A DNA stretch of 64,000 nt from Shimia_B sp038528385. Lineage in GTDB: Bacteria; Pseudomonadota; Alphaproteobacteria; Rhodobacterales; Rhodobacteraceae. Of this stretch, positions 43,791 through 52,796 are shown piece by piece. The position numbers and the translations under genes were made by a program. The first letter of the stretch is position 1. Every line of letters starts with the position of its first letter. The stretch covers positions 62,001 through 126,000 of the forward strand of contig JBCBET010000008.1 in NCBI GenBank assembly GCA_038528385.1, read 5' to 3'. A model generated the notes under the pieces. It ran no database searches, was not told the origin of the DNA, and worked only from the letters and a program-made list of their open reading frames with translations.

Positions 43791-44579
43791 ATGGCAGACG
43801 CGAAAGCCACATTCGATTTCACCGGCAAGAACGTCTTCGTCGTCGGCGGCACGTCAGGGATCAATCTGGGCATCGCCGAGACCTATGCCGCCGCGGGCGC
43901 GCGCGTGGCCGTCGCCTCGCGCAAGCAGGACAAGGTCGACGCGGCCGTGGCCAAGCTCGGCGATGGCGCGCTGGGCTATGCCTACGACGTGCGCAACTAC
44001 GATGACGTCGCCGCGGGTTTTGCTGCCTTCGAAGAGGCTGCGGGCAAGATCGACGTCCTCGTCTCCGGTGCTGCTGGCAACTTCCCGGCCCCAGCCGTGG
44101 GCCTTTCTCCGAACGGCTTCAAATCCGTGGTCGACATAGACCTCATCGGGACCTTCCACGTGATGCGCGCGGCCCATCAGCACCTCGCGCGGCCGTCTGC
44201 GATCATCAACATCTCCGCGCCGCAGGCGGTGCAGGCGATGCCGTTCCAGATCCATGTCTGCGCGGCCAAGGCCGGTGTCGACATGATCACCAAATGCCTC
44301 GCCATCGAATGGGGCGCGGAGGGCATCCGCGTGAACTCCGTCATCCCCGGCCCCATCGAGGGGACCGAGGGCATGGAGCGCCTCGCGCCGGGTGAGAAGA
44401 TGAAAGCGGCGGTGAAGAAATCGGTGCCGATGAACCGCATGGGCACGCCCGGTGACGTGGCGGAGGTTTGCCTTTTCCTCGGGTCTGATGCCGGTCGTTA
44501 CGTCTCCGGCTCCATCATCGGGGCCGATGGCGGCTGGTCCATCGCCGGCGCGCGCATCGACCAACTCATGGGCATGTAA
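43791..44579 (+). CDS. SDR oxidoreductase of the 2,4-dienoyl-CoA reductase type
   Basis: The 262-residue protein begins DFTGKNVFVVGGTSGINLGIA. The usual SDR catalytic Tyr is replaced (VCAAKAGVDMITK keeps the Lys), and the sequence IRVNSVIPGPIEGTEGMERL matches peroxisomal 2,4-dienoyl-CoA reductases, which also lack that Tyr. A role in degradation of unsaturated fatty acids is inferred. GGGAGG precedes the ATG, and a strong terminator follows. Confidence 0.8.
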   Translation: MADAKATFDFTGKNVFVVGGTSGINLGIAETYAAAGARVAVASRKQDKVDAAVAKLGDGALGYAYDVRNYDDVAAGFAAFEEAAGKIDVLVSGAAGNFPAPAVGLSPNGFKSVVDIDLIGTFHVMRAAHQHLARPSAIINISAPQAVQAMPFQIHVCAAKAGVDMITKCLAIEWGAEGIRVNSVIPGPIEGTEGMERLAPGEKMKAAVKKSVPMNRMGTPGDVAEVCLFLGSDAGRYVSGSIIGADGGWSIAGARIDQLMGM

Positions 44580-44650
44580 GCTGATTTTCTCTCCCATGGG
44601 CTGAATTTCGCCCAGCCTCGCAACCTCGGGTTTTCCTTACTTCCACGTCA

Positions 44651-44688
44651 AGCGCCGCGCGGGCATCCTTCCTGCGCGGCGCTTTTTT
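44651..44688 (+). terminator. Strong intrinsic terminator after the dienoyl-CoA reductase-like gene
   Basis: A perfect ten-base stem AGCGCCGCGC / GCGCGGCGCT with a 13-base loop is followed by TTTTT. It separates the SDR genes from the haloperoxidase gene. Confidence 0.92.
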
Positions 44689-44732
44689 ATGCCGCGACCA
44701 CTTTTTGACGAACTCATTTCTGGAGAAAAGCC

Positions 44733-46526
44733 ATGCCCAAGGACCGCATCGAGTCCGCCTACCGGGTGCGTGTGGAGGCCGCCAGCGCGGCCAAGAACCG
44801 CCACCACCCCGACCACAAAGCAAACACCGATGAGCAACGCTATGCCTCTGCCCATTATGCGATGTCTTTCACGAAAGGTCTGGAGCACGACGCCACGACC
44901 GGCCTCGTCACCGACCCCGCCCATTTCGACGCCTTCCGGAACTGCATCGACGAAGGCTGGGCGGAACCCTTTACCTCCCGCGTCCCCGTTCCCACTGACC
45001 CCGATTGCGGGCGGCGGAAATGGGAAGCGCCCACCGCGGGCGTTGCCTTTGACCTGCAAGGGCCCGACGCCCAGGCGGTGACCATGGCGCCCGCGCCGGC
45101 GCTCTGTTCCGACGAGCTGGCCTTCGAGATGGCCGAGGTCTACGAGCTGGCGCTCTTGCGCGACGTGCCCTTCACGAGCTTCGATACCGGCGGCGGCGCG
45201 GATGCTGACAAGATCAACGCCTCCGTGCTGCGCCTGAATGCCATGGATTACGTGACCGGAGGTTTCCCGGGCCGTCCGCGCGCCACCGAAAATGGACAGC
45301 TCACCCGCCAGACGGTCTTTCGCGGGTCGAGCCCGGGATGTGAGGTGGGCCCTTACCTGTCGCAATTCATGGTGATGGGGAACGACACCCTCGCCGGTAC
45401 CGCCGTGGCCGACGGGTTCGTCTCCTACGGCGCGCAGCGCATCGACCAGCGCGTGCCGGTGGCCGTGCCCGGACAGGACCACATGCAGCTTTGGGACGAC
45501 TACCTCGCCGTGCAGCAGGGCTTTGACGTGAACGCGGCGGGCAAGGGCAAGAACATCGAGCCCTGCTCGGCCGGACAGAACTTCGAGGCCGCGACACGCT
45601 TCATCTGCACGCCGCGGGATCTTGCGACCTATGTCCATTACGACGCGCTCTATCAGGCCTACCTCAATGCCACGCTGATCCTCCTGGGTCACGGCGCGCC
45701 GTTCGACACGGGCTTTGCAAAGCTTTCGGGCATGCGCGACATGTTCAACCCGCTCATGGCCACACGGGTGCCGCAGAATGCCGGGGGCTTCGCGCTCTAT
45801 GGCGGGCCGCACATCCTGACGCTGGTGACCGAGGTGGCGACCCGCGCGCTAAAGGCCGTGCGCTACCAGAAGTTCAACAATCACTTGCGGTTGCGGCCCG
45901 AAGCTCTCGCCGGCCGTGTGCACCGCGCGGGGGAGATCGACGCGCTCTTCCCGTCGACCTGCGGGGCGTTCGGGAAGCTGCACGGGCAGATGAAGGACAC
46001 CGTGCACGCGGTCAAAGCCTTCAACGAGGAGAGCTGCGGCGAGAACACCGCGCTCCTGCCCATGGCCTTCGCCGAGGGCTCGCCCATGCACCCGACCTAC
46101 GGCGCGGGGCACGCCACGGTGGCGGGGGCCTGCACGACCATAGTGAAGGCGTTCTTCGACACCGGCGCAGTGCTCGGCACGAAGCGCACGGACGATCCCT
46201 GCAGCGCGGGCCGCATCGGCTTCTTCCACGACATCGAGCAGGCGCTCTACTACCAGCCGGTGGACAAGGGCGCGTCGCTCGACGCCTGCGAGGCCGAGTG
46301 CCCGCTGACCCTGGAAGGGGAACTCAACAAGCTCGCCGCCAACATCTCCATCGGGCGCAACATGGCCGGGGTGCATTACTTCTCCGACTACTACGACAGC
46401 CTGCGGATGGGCGAGGAGATCGCCATCGGCATGCTCGAGGAGCAGGCGCTCTGCTACCCGACGGACGAATTCGTCCTCTCCGTGCCCACCTTCGACGGGG
46501 ATCTCGTGCGCATCGGCGCGCGCTAG
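44733..46526 (+). CDS. Vanadium-dependent haloperoxidase (bromoperoxidase type)
   Basis: This 597-residue PAP2-superfamily enzyme oxidises halides with hydrogen peroxide. The vanadate pocket is complete: K380 and R388 in KFNNHLRLRP, H453 and H460 in SPMHPTYGAGHA, and R542 and H548 in GRNMAGVHY. Spacings (+8, +7, +6) equal those of algal vanadium bromoperoxidases, and the His at 453 (Phe in chloroperoxidases) predicts bromide activity. No signal peptide is visible. It stands alone between two strong terminators. Confidence 0.9.
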   Translation: MPKDRIESAYRVRVEAASAAKNRHHPDHKANTDEQRYASAHYAMSFTKGLEHDATTGLVTDPAHFDAFRNCIDEGWAEPFTSRVPVPTDPDCGRRKWEAPTAGVAFDLQGPDAQAVTMAPAPALCSDELAFEMAEVYELALLRDVPFTSFDTGGGADADKINASVLRLNAMDYVTGGFPGRPRATENGQLTRQTVFRGSSPGCEVGPYLSQFMVMGNDTLAGTAVADGFVSYGAQRIDQRVPVAVPGQDHMQLWDDYLAVQQGFDVNAAGKGKNIEPCSAGQNFEAATRFICTPRDLATYVHYDALYQAYLNATLILLGHGAPFDTGFAKLSGMRDMFNPLMATRVPQNAGGFALYGGPHILTLVTEVATRALKAVRYQKFNNHLRLRPEALAGRVHRAGEIDALFPSTCGAFGKLHGQMKDTVHAVKAFNEESCGENTALLPMAFAEGSPMHPTYGAGHATVAGACTTIVKAFFDTGAVLGTKRTDDPCSAGRIGFFHDIEQALYYQPVDKGASLDACEAECPLTLEGELNKLAANISIGRNMAGVHYFSDYYDSLRMGEEIAIGMLEEQALCYPTDEFVLSVPTFDGDLVRIGAR

Positions 46527-46545
46527 GCCGCAGGGCCTCCGACCC

Positions 46546-46586
46546 ACCGCGCGCGTCCTTAACGATCGGGGCGCGCGCGGTTTTTC
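46546..46586 (+). terminator. Intrinsic terminator after the haloperoxidase gene
   Basis: Stem ACCGCGCGCG / CGCGCGCGGT with a 16-base loop followed by a run of T, 20 bases after the stop codon. Confidence 0.9.
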
Positions 46587-46608
46587 TGAATTCTGGCGGG
46601 GGGCACAT

Positions 46609-46641
46609 CCCGTACACAACCCGTACACAACCCGTATGCAC
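46609..46641. repeat. Tandem 11-bp repeats (three units)
   Basis: CCCGTACACAA occurs twice in perfect tandem and a third, partly changed copy follows (CCCGTATGCAC). The period of 11 bases is about one helical turn, which could position a DNA-binding protein. It lies between the haloperoxidase terminator and the decayed aldo/keto reductase. Confidence 0.7.
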
Positions 46642-46684
46642 AGCCTCCCGCCCGTCACGGCGCGCCGGAATGGTTAACGCGCGC

Positions 46685-47275
46685 TCAAAGCGGGCGGTTT
46701 TGCCACGGCTCCGTCGGAAGAAGATCTGCGATCTCCGCCATCACGTCCGGGGGCAACGGCCCGAAGGCCCGCGCGCCCGCATTCTCCGCCACCTGCGCGA
46801 CACTCGAGGCACCGGGCACCGGCACGATATGGGCACCATGGGCCCAGAGCCAGCCGAGCGCCCCCTGGCTGAGCGTGCGCCCGCCGCTGCGCAGGAGCTC
46901 CCGCACCGCGTCGAGCCGCGCGGCGAAACGGGGGTGGGCGCGGTCCCCCGCGAACCAGTCCATGCCGCCATGGGCCTCCACCCGCACGTCGCCCGGCGCG
47001 ACCCTCTCCCTGCCATCGACTTCGCCGCCTCGTCGATGCCGAGCCCGATCCTGGTGACGATGGTGACCTCGCGGGCTTTTATGGCCCGGCCGAGCAGCCG
47101 CTCGCCATGGCCCGCGCCATAGGCCTGCGCGGTGTCGAAGAGCGTGATGCCGTGATCGAGCGCGGCGTGGAGGACGCGCACGGCCTCCTCGGGCGGGCAG
47201 GTGGCGTAGCCCACGCTTTGGCCGTCGCGGTACATGGGGCCGGAAAGCGGCCAGCAGCCGAGGCCGAGGGTGGAG
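46685..47275 (-). pseudogene. Aldo/keto reductase remnant with internal deletion
   Basis: The N-terminal part (TLGLGCWPLSGPMYRDGQS, FDTAQAYGAGHGERLLGRAI, VTRIGLGIDEAAKS) and the C-terminal part (DWFAGDRAHPRFAARLDAV to LPTEPWQNRPL) are in different frames and join near 47005-47015. About 100-130 central residues, including the catalytic His region, are missing. The first about 15 residues of the gene are also gone at 47275. The product cannot be an active oxidoreductase. Confidence 0.8.
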
Positions 47276-47497
47276 GTGACGCAGGCGCGCAACGCGCGCG
47301 ACCTCTGCGCGGCGGGGCTGGCGAAGGCGGTGCTGCCAGTCTTTGCGGGGCAGGGGCTCCCGCTCCTCGAGGCGCTCCCCGACCTCACCCACGGGCAATG
47401 GCTCGTGAGCCACCACGAGGCGCGCCATGCCCCGCCCGTGCGCCGGGTGCTCCGGGCGCTGGAGCGGCTCCTCGCGCGGGACGGGCCCCGCAACTGA
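47276..47497 (+). pseudogene. LysR-family regulator, C-terminal remnant
   Basis: From 47282 the frame reads ARDLCAAGLAKAVLPVFAGQ, then WLVSHHEARHAPPVRRVLRAL, the end of the LysR substrate-binding domain, and stops at 47497. The helix-turn-helix and most of the regulator are missing. It abuts the truncated 5' end of the divergent aldo/keto reductase remnant, so one deletion probably removed the promoters and 5' ends of both. Confidence 0.7.
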
Positions 47498-47534
47498 AAA
47501 CGCCGCCCCCGTTGGTCTCCGTGGGACGGCGTTT
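47498..47534. terminator. Bidirectional terminator between LysR remnant and BCCT gene
   Basis: Stem AAACGCCG-C-CCC / GGG-A-CGGCGTTT with a 13-base loop sits between convergent genes. Flanking A and T runs let it work for the minus-strand BCCT gene and the plus strand. Confidence 0.75.
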
Positions 47535-47555
47535 CCGATGCGTGGGTTGGAGGGT

Positions 47556-49247
47556 CTACTCCGCGACGACCGGCGCGTCGGGTTCCGTCGTCGTGGGCAC
47601 GCCCTGCCGCTCGCGGCGGGCATCGTTGTAGATCGCCTTCACCAGCGCGACGCCTTGCAGCACCATCACCACCGAAAAGGGCAGCGCCCCGATCACCATG
47701 GCCGTCTGGATCGCGCGGAGGCCGCCGGCGGGGTCGCTCTCCGTCGCACCCGCGATGAGGAGGCCCGCCACCACCGCGCCGAGCGCGATGCCCCAGAAGT
47801 AGATATGGGGGCGGGCCTTCGGGCCCTCGTCGCCGGCCGCGTTGATCGTGTTGACGATGAGCACGGCACTATCCGCCGTGGTCACGAGATAGGTGAGCAG
47901 GAGCACCACGATCACCATGGACATCAGGTAGCCCAGGATGCCCGGCAGCATGTAGACGACGGCGGCGAAGATCTTGTCCCCGTCCGGCGCGTTGTTGATG
48001 AGGCCGTCGGCCCCGCCCGTGAGCTCGAGATCGATCGCCGTGCCGCCGGCCCAGGTGAACCAGACAAAGCACATGAGCGAGGGCACGATGATCGCGCCCA
48101 GCACGAATTCCCGGATCGTCCGACCCTTGGAAATGCGCGCCAGGAAGAGGCCCACGAAAGGCGCGAACGCGATCCACCAGGCCCAGTAGAAGACGGTCCA
48201 GCCGCCCTGCCAGCCTTCGAGCTGCGTGGCGACCGAGCCTTCCACCCCGTCACCCTGCCAGACGGTGAACATCATCGAGGGGAGCGCGACCACATAGTCC
48301 CAGACTCCGAAGATGAGCGCCTGCAGGCCAAAGAACGTCGACCCGAAGAACAGGAAGAAGAGAAGGAGGAAGATCGAGAGCCCCATGTTGAGGTTCGAGA
48401 GCCACTTGATCCCCTTGCCCACGCCCGAGAGCGCCGACAGCGTGGAAAGGCCCATGATCACAACGATCGCCACGAGGACACCGGTCACATTGGCCGTGCC
48501 CGCCTCGTTCGTGAGGCCGCCGATGCCGATGCGCTGGAGACCGGCCACGAACTGCTCCACGCCGAAGCCCAGCGTCTGCGCCACGCCGAGGATGGTGGCC
48601 ACCACGGCCACGATATCCACCAGGGACCCGAGCGGCCCGGCGAGCGCCTTGCCGAAGAGCGGCGTGAGCGAGGAGCGCATGGTGAGCGGCAATCCGCGGC
48701 GATAGCAGAAGAAGCCGAGCGCGAGGCCCGCCACCGCGTAGGACGCCCAGGCCCCGAGACCCCAATGAAGGAACGACCACTTGTAGGCGTTGCGGATATT
48801 GTCCTCCGCGCCGCCGGTGGCGAGACCCTTGATGACGTCGGGGTTGTTGCCGAAGTGGTAGACGGGCTCGGCCACGGCCCAGGTGAGCATGCCCACGCCG
48901 ATGCCTGCGCCGAACATCATGGAAAACCACGAGAAGTTGGAAAACTCAGGCGTGTCACCATCGAGCCCGAGCTTGAGCCGTCCGGCCGCGGGCCAGAGCG
49001 CGAGGCCAAAGCACAAGATGATGAAGAATGCGACGATGTAGATGTACCAGGAGGCGGTATTGGACAGGATGAAGCTGTTGATCGTGTTCAGGATCGTCCC
49101 GGCCTGCTCCGGAAAGACCACGGCCCACACGACGAGGGCCGCGATGATGATCTTTGATATGACGGCGACATTCTTGGAAAAACCCGAATAAAAACCGCTA
49201 GTTGCGGTCTTGATATCGAGCTCCATGAGAGGAGGTTTGATGGACAT
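47556..49247 (-). CDS. BCCT family transporter (betaine/choline/carnitine type)
   Basis: The 563-residue membrane protein has about 12 helices and the BCCT signature with conserved Trp (FYWAWWIAFAPFVGLFLARISKGRT), GIGVGMLTWAVAEPVYHFG and AWASYAVAGLALGFFCYRRGLP. It takes up quaternary ammonium or sulfonium osmolytes; the substrate (betaine, choline, carnitine or DMSP) cannot be told. The start MSIKPPLMELD follows GGGAG. Confidence 0.9.
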   Translation of the reverse strand: MSIKPPLMELDIKTATSGFYSGFSKNVAVISKIIIAALVVWAVVFPEQAGTILNTINSFILSNTASWYIYIVAFFIILCFGLALWPAAGRLKLGLDGDTPEFSNFSWFSMMFGAGIGVGMLTWAVAEPVYHFGNNPDVIKGLATGGAEDNIRNAYKWSFLHWGLGAWASYAVAGLALGFFCYRRGLPLTMRSSLTPLFGKALAGPLGSLVDIVAVVATILGVAQTLGFGVEQFVAGLQRIGIGGLTNEAGTANVTGVLVAIVVIMGLSTLSALSGVGKGIKWLSNLNMGLSIFLLLFFLFFGSTFFGLQALIFGVWDYVVALPSMMFTVWQGDGVEGSVATQLEGWQGGWTVFYWAWWIAFAPFVGLFLARISKGRTIREFVLGAIIVPSLMCFVWFTWAGGTAIDLELTGGADGLINNAPDGDKIFAAVVYMLPGILGYLMSMVIVVLLLTYLVTTADSAVLIVNTINAAGDEGPKARPHIYFWGIALGAVVAGLLIAGATESDPAGGLRAIQTAMVIGALPFSVVMVLQGVALVKAIYNDARRERQGVPTTTEPDAPVVAE

Positions 49248-49458
49248 GCGGACTCCCGATTTTTCTTGTTGTGGCGGCATGACATCACATGCGTCTCCGT
49301 TCCCCAAGGATTTTCTCGGAGCGCCGAAAAACGTGGCACGCGCCGCGCGCCCGAGAGGCGCGACGCGGGCGGCGTCGATCCGGCGAGAATGCGGGCGATT
49401 TTGCTCGCCCGCGCCTTGGGCTAGGACGGCTGCTGGCGGTAGCTGGCGGCGGCGGTCC

Positions 49459-50205
49459 CTAGAGCGGCCGCAGGCTGTCGAGCACCGGGTAAAACGCGCT
49501 CGGATGCACGTCGGTGTCTCTCCAAAGGAGCAGGATCGTCACCGTCTCCGCGCCCAACACATAGGCGCGGTAGATCATCGCCATGTCGCCCTCCGGGAGC
49601 GCCTGCTGCCCCACCGTTTGCGCCGCGGAGCTCACACCCGGCACGGTGATCGTCTCCGGCTCCGTCAGGAAGGTGAGGTCGAAGCCCACCACACGCATCA
49701 TGAGGGTGTTCTCCTCCATGATGCCCTGCAGGACGGCGATGGGGACGATGGCGTCGGGCGCCTGTGTCTCCTGGCTGAAGATGTGGACGCGCAGGCCCGC
49801 GGGGCCGTCCGCGGCGTCGGAGGTGAAATTGGCCACGCGGGTCACGTCCCCCAGCGCGGCAAAGCTTTCGCCCGCGGCGCTGACCTCAGAAGGCGTCATC
49901 GCGCGCCAGTCGGTGGGGATCTGCATTTCCACCGCGCGCCCGGCCAGCGTCACGGGGGTGAGCGCGCCATCGTAGGCCGCCGCGCTTTCGCCGGTGAAGA
50001 CATCCTCGAGGCCCGGGCCGCTCGGCCCATCCGACATCACCACGAGGAGCCCCGCAACCCCGAGGAGCGCCGCAGCCCCCACCCAGAGCAGCCAGCTCGT
50101 CCCCTTGCGCTTCCGCTCGGCCCGGGACCGCGCCTCGGGCTGTTGCGGGCTGGCACGGTTTGCCTCGATCCGGGCCAGTCGTTCCGCGAATTCCGTGCTT
50201 GGCAT
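49459..50205 (-). CDS. Single-pass membrane protein of unknown function
   Basis: I do not recognise a family. The 248-residue protein has a basic cytoplasmic N-terminus (EARSRAERKRKG), one helix (WLLWVGAAALLGVAGLLVVM, about residues 39-58) and a periplasmic domain of about 185 residues with strands such as VEMQIPTDWRAMTPSEVSA and LRVHIFSQET. The pattern of an IPxxW strand followed by alternating segments resembles periplasmic PsbP/DUF1795-like domains, but that is only a guess. Confidence 0.7.
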   Translation of the reverse strand: MPSTEFAERLARIEANRASPQQPEARSRAERKRKGTSWLLWVGAAALLGVAGLLVVMSDGPSGPGLEDVFTGESAAAYDGALTPVTLAGRAVEMQIPTDWRAMTPSEVSAAGESFAALGDVTRVANFTSDAADGPAGLRVHIFSQETQAPDAIVPIAVLQGIMEENTLMMRVVGFDLTFLTEPETITVPGVSSAAQTVGQQALPEGDMAMIYRAYVLGAETVTILLLWRDTDVHPSAFYPVLDSLRPL

Positions 50206-50332
50206 GGGGCCTCCAGACAATCTTCCTGTGCGCGCCGCCGTCCCGCTCTTGGCGGGATAGCGTGCCGCGTCATTGCTCGCGCACGCGATATCCTGGAAAA
50301 TCGGCGGAACTATGGCCGGCCGCGCCCGGACG

Positions 50333-51616
50333 CTAGCCGATTTGGACGAGAGCGTGGCGTTTTTTGCCCGCCGAAAGCTTCACCGGGCGCGCCAGCGCCG
50401 CAGCGTCGAGCATGAGGCCCGCATCGGTGAGCGGGGCATCGTCGAGGCGCGCGCCATTCTCGGCGATGAGGCGCTTGGCTTCCTTGCCGGATTTCGCGAG
50501 GCCCGCCCGCGTGATGAGCTGCACGATGGAGATCCCGTCGCCCACATCGGCGGCAGAGAGGGTCAATGTCGGCAGGTCATCGCCCACGCCGCCCTTCTCG
50601 AAGACTTCCCGCGCGGTGGCTTCTGCGGCCGCCGCGGCCTCCGCGCCGTGGAGGAGCGTCGTCACCTCGTTGGCGAGGGTGATCTTGGTCGCGTTGATCT
50701 CCGCGCCCGCGAGCGCGCCCATGCGTTCGCATTCCTCCACCGGCAGTTCCGTGAAAAGCTTGAGGAAGCGGCCCGTATCGGCGTCGGTCGTGTTGCGCCA
50801 GAACTGCCAGAATTCGTAGGGCGAGAGCATGTCGCCGTTGAGCCAGACCGCGCCGCCCGCGCTCTTGCCCATCTTGCGACCGTCGGACGTGGTGAGGAGC
50901 GGGGTGGTGAGGCCGAAGATCTCCGTCTCCGCCACGCGGCGGGTGAGGTCGATCCCGTTGACGATATTGCCCCACTGGTCGGAGCCGCCCATTTGCAGGA
51001 GGCAGCCGTAGCGCCGGTTGAGCTCCAGGAAGTCGTAGGCCTGCAGGATCATGTAGTTGAACTCGAGGAAGCTCAGGCTCTGCTCCCGGTCGAGGCGGCT
51101 CTTGACGCTTTCGAAGGAGAGCATCCGGTTCACCGAGAAGTGCCGTCCGATATCGCGCAGGAAGTCGAGGTAGTTCAGCCCGTCGAGCCATTCGGCGTTG
51201 TTAAGCATCAGGGCAGCGTTTTCACGACCTACCGCTTCGCTGCTTGAGGGCATTTCACCCGGCTCATAGGCGATCAGCTTGGCGAAGACCTGGCGCATGC
51301 CCGCGATGTTGGCGTCGATCTGCTCGGGCCCGAGGAGCGGCCGCTCATCGGAGCGGAAGGACGGATCGCCCACCTTCGTCGTGCCACCGCCCATGAGCGT
51401 GATGGGCTTGTGCCCCGTCTTCTGGAGCCAGCGCAGCACCATGATGTTCATCAGGTGCCCCACATGGAGCGACTGCGCCGTGGCGTCGTAGCCAATGTAG
51501 GCCGGCACCGTCCCCGCCACCATCGCCTCGTCCAGCGCCTGCAGGTCGGTGCAATCCGCCAGGAAGCCCCGCTCGACCATGACCGAGAGAAACTCCGATT
51601 TCGGGTGATACGTCAT
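50333..51616 (-). CDS. tyrS: Tyrosyl-tRNA synthetase
   Basis: This class I synthetase charges tRNA-Tyr. The 427-residue protein has the HIGH-type motif SLHVGHLMNI, the KMSKS-type DGRKMGKSAGGA and the tyrosine pocket QAYDFLELNRRYGC with MGGSDQWGNIVNG. A C-terminal S4 domain (AKSGKEAKRLIAENGARLDD) completes it. It is divergent from anmK. Confidence 0.97.
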   Translation of the reverse strand: MTYHPKSEFLSVMVERGFLADCTDLQALDEAMVAGTVPAYIGYDATAQSLHVGHLMNIMVLRWLQKTGHKPITLMGGGTTKVGDPSFRSDERPLLGPEQIDANIAGMRQVFAKLIAYEPGEMPSSSEAVGRENAALMLNNAEWLDGLNYLDFLRDIGRHFSVNRMLSFESVKSRLDREQSLSFLEFNYMILQAYDFLELNRRYGCLLQMGGSDQWGNIVNGIDLTRRVAETEIFGLTTPLLTTSDGRKMGKSAGGAVWLNGDMLSPYEFWQFWRNTTDADTGRFLKLFTELPVEECERMGALAGAEINATKITLANEVTTLLHGAEAAAAAEATAREVFEKGGVGDDLPTLTLSAADVGDGISIVQLITRAGLAKSGKEAKRLIAENGARLDDAPLTDAGLMLDAAALARPVKLSAGKKRHALVQIG

Positions 51617-51685
51617 TTGCCTTGCTCCGCGGGGTGCTGCGCGGCATGCCTATAGGAAAGATGGGCGGGCAGGGGAAGTGGTGGC

Positions 51686-52750
51686 GTGCGGGTGATCGGG
51701 ACGATGTCGGGAACCTCGCTCGACGGGGTCGACGCGGCGGTGCTGGAGACCGACGGCGTGGATATCCAGGGCTTCGGCCCCACGGCCTACCGCGCCTATG
51801 CCGAGGATGAGCGCGCCGTGTTGCGTGCGGCCCTGGGCTCCTGGCGGGCCGATGATGCGGCGGCCCTCGTGGAGGCGGCCCATGAGGAGCTCCTGCGCGG
51901 CTTCGAGCCGCCCGATCTCGTGGGCTTCCACGGCCAGACGCTGGCCCATGACCCCGGCGGGCACGGCACCTACCAGGCGGGCGACGGCGCGCAGCTCGCC
52001 GATACGCTGGGCTGGCCCGTGGCGTGGGACTTCCGCACGGCGGACGTGCAGATGGGCGGGCAGGGCGCACCGCTGGCGCCCTTCTATCACTGGGCTTGTG
52101 CGCGCTGGGCAGGCTGCGAGCGTCCGGTGGCCTTTCTCAATCTCGGCGGCGTGGGCAATCTCACCTGGGTGGATCCAGCGAGCGACGTGCCCCAGGCGCC
52201 GGGCGTGCTCCTGGCCTTCGATACCGGGCCGGCCAATGCGCCCCTCGATGACCTCCTGCGCGCGCGGCGCGGGGAGGCGCGGGACGAGGGCGGGGCGCTC
52301 GCGCGGGAGGGCGCCGTGGACATGGCGCTCATCGAGCATTTCCTCGGCCATCCTTACTTTTCAAGGGTCGCGCCCAAATCTCTCGACCGGGATGCCTTCG
52401 CGACGGCGCTCGATGTCTCGGACTTGTCCGACGCCGATGCCGCGGCCACGCTCACGGCGGCGGTGGCGGCGAGTGTGAGCCTCGCCCTCGAGGCCTGCCC
52501 CGCACCGCCCGAGCGCCTCTTCGTCACCGGCGGCGGGCGCCACAACGCCACGATGATGGAGATGATCGCCGCGGGCGCCGACTGCCCCGTGCTGCCGGTC
52601 GAGGAGATCGGCCTCGACGGCGACATGCTCGAGGCGCAGGCCTTCGCCTACCTCGCCGCCCGCGTGGCGCAGGGGATGCCGACATCCTGCCCGGGCACGA
52701 CCGGGGTCATGGCGGTGGTGGGCGGCGGGATCGTCTCCCGCCCTGCGTGA
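51686..52750 (+). CDS. anmK: Anhydro-N-acetylmuramic acid kinase
   Basis: AnmK opens and phosphorylates anhMurNAc in peptidoglycan recycling. The 354-residue product begins RVIGTMSGTSLDGVDAAVLE, has VGFHGQTLAHDPGG, FLNLGGVGNLTWV and FDTGPANAPLDDLL, and a C-terminal VTGGGRHNATMM. A GTG start is used; GGGGAAG lies upstream. It is divergent from tyrS. Confidence 0.94.
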   Translation: MRVIGTMSGTSLDGVDAAVLETDGVDIQGFGPTAYRAYAEDERAVLRAALGSWRADDAAALVEAAHEELLRGFEPPDLVGFHGQTLAHDPGGHGTYQAGDGAQLADTLGWPVAWDFRTADVQMGGQGAPLAPFYHWACARWAGCERPVAFLNLGGVGNLTWVDPASDVPQAPGVLLAFDTGPANAPLDDLLRARRGEARDEGGALAREGAVDMALIEHFLGHPYFSRVAPKSLDRDAFATALDVSDLSDADAAATLTAAVAASVSLALEACPAPPERLFVTGGGRHNATMMEMIAAGADCPVLPVEEIGLDGDMLEAQAFAYLAARVAQGMPTSCPGTTGVMAVVGGGIVSRPA

Positions 52751-52796
52751 CCCGACGGGACGGAGACCCCGCGCCGCGCAGCCAAGGCGCCCGGCC

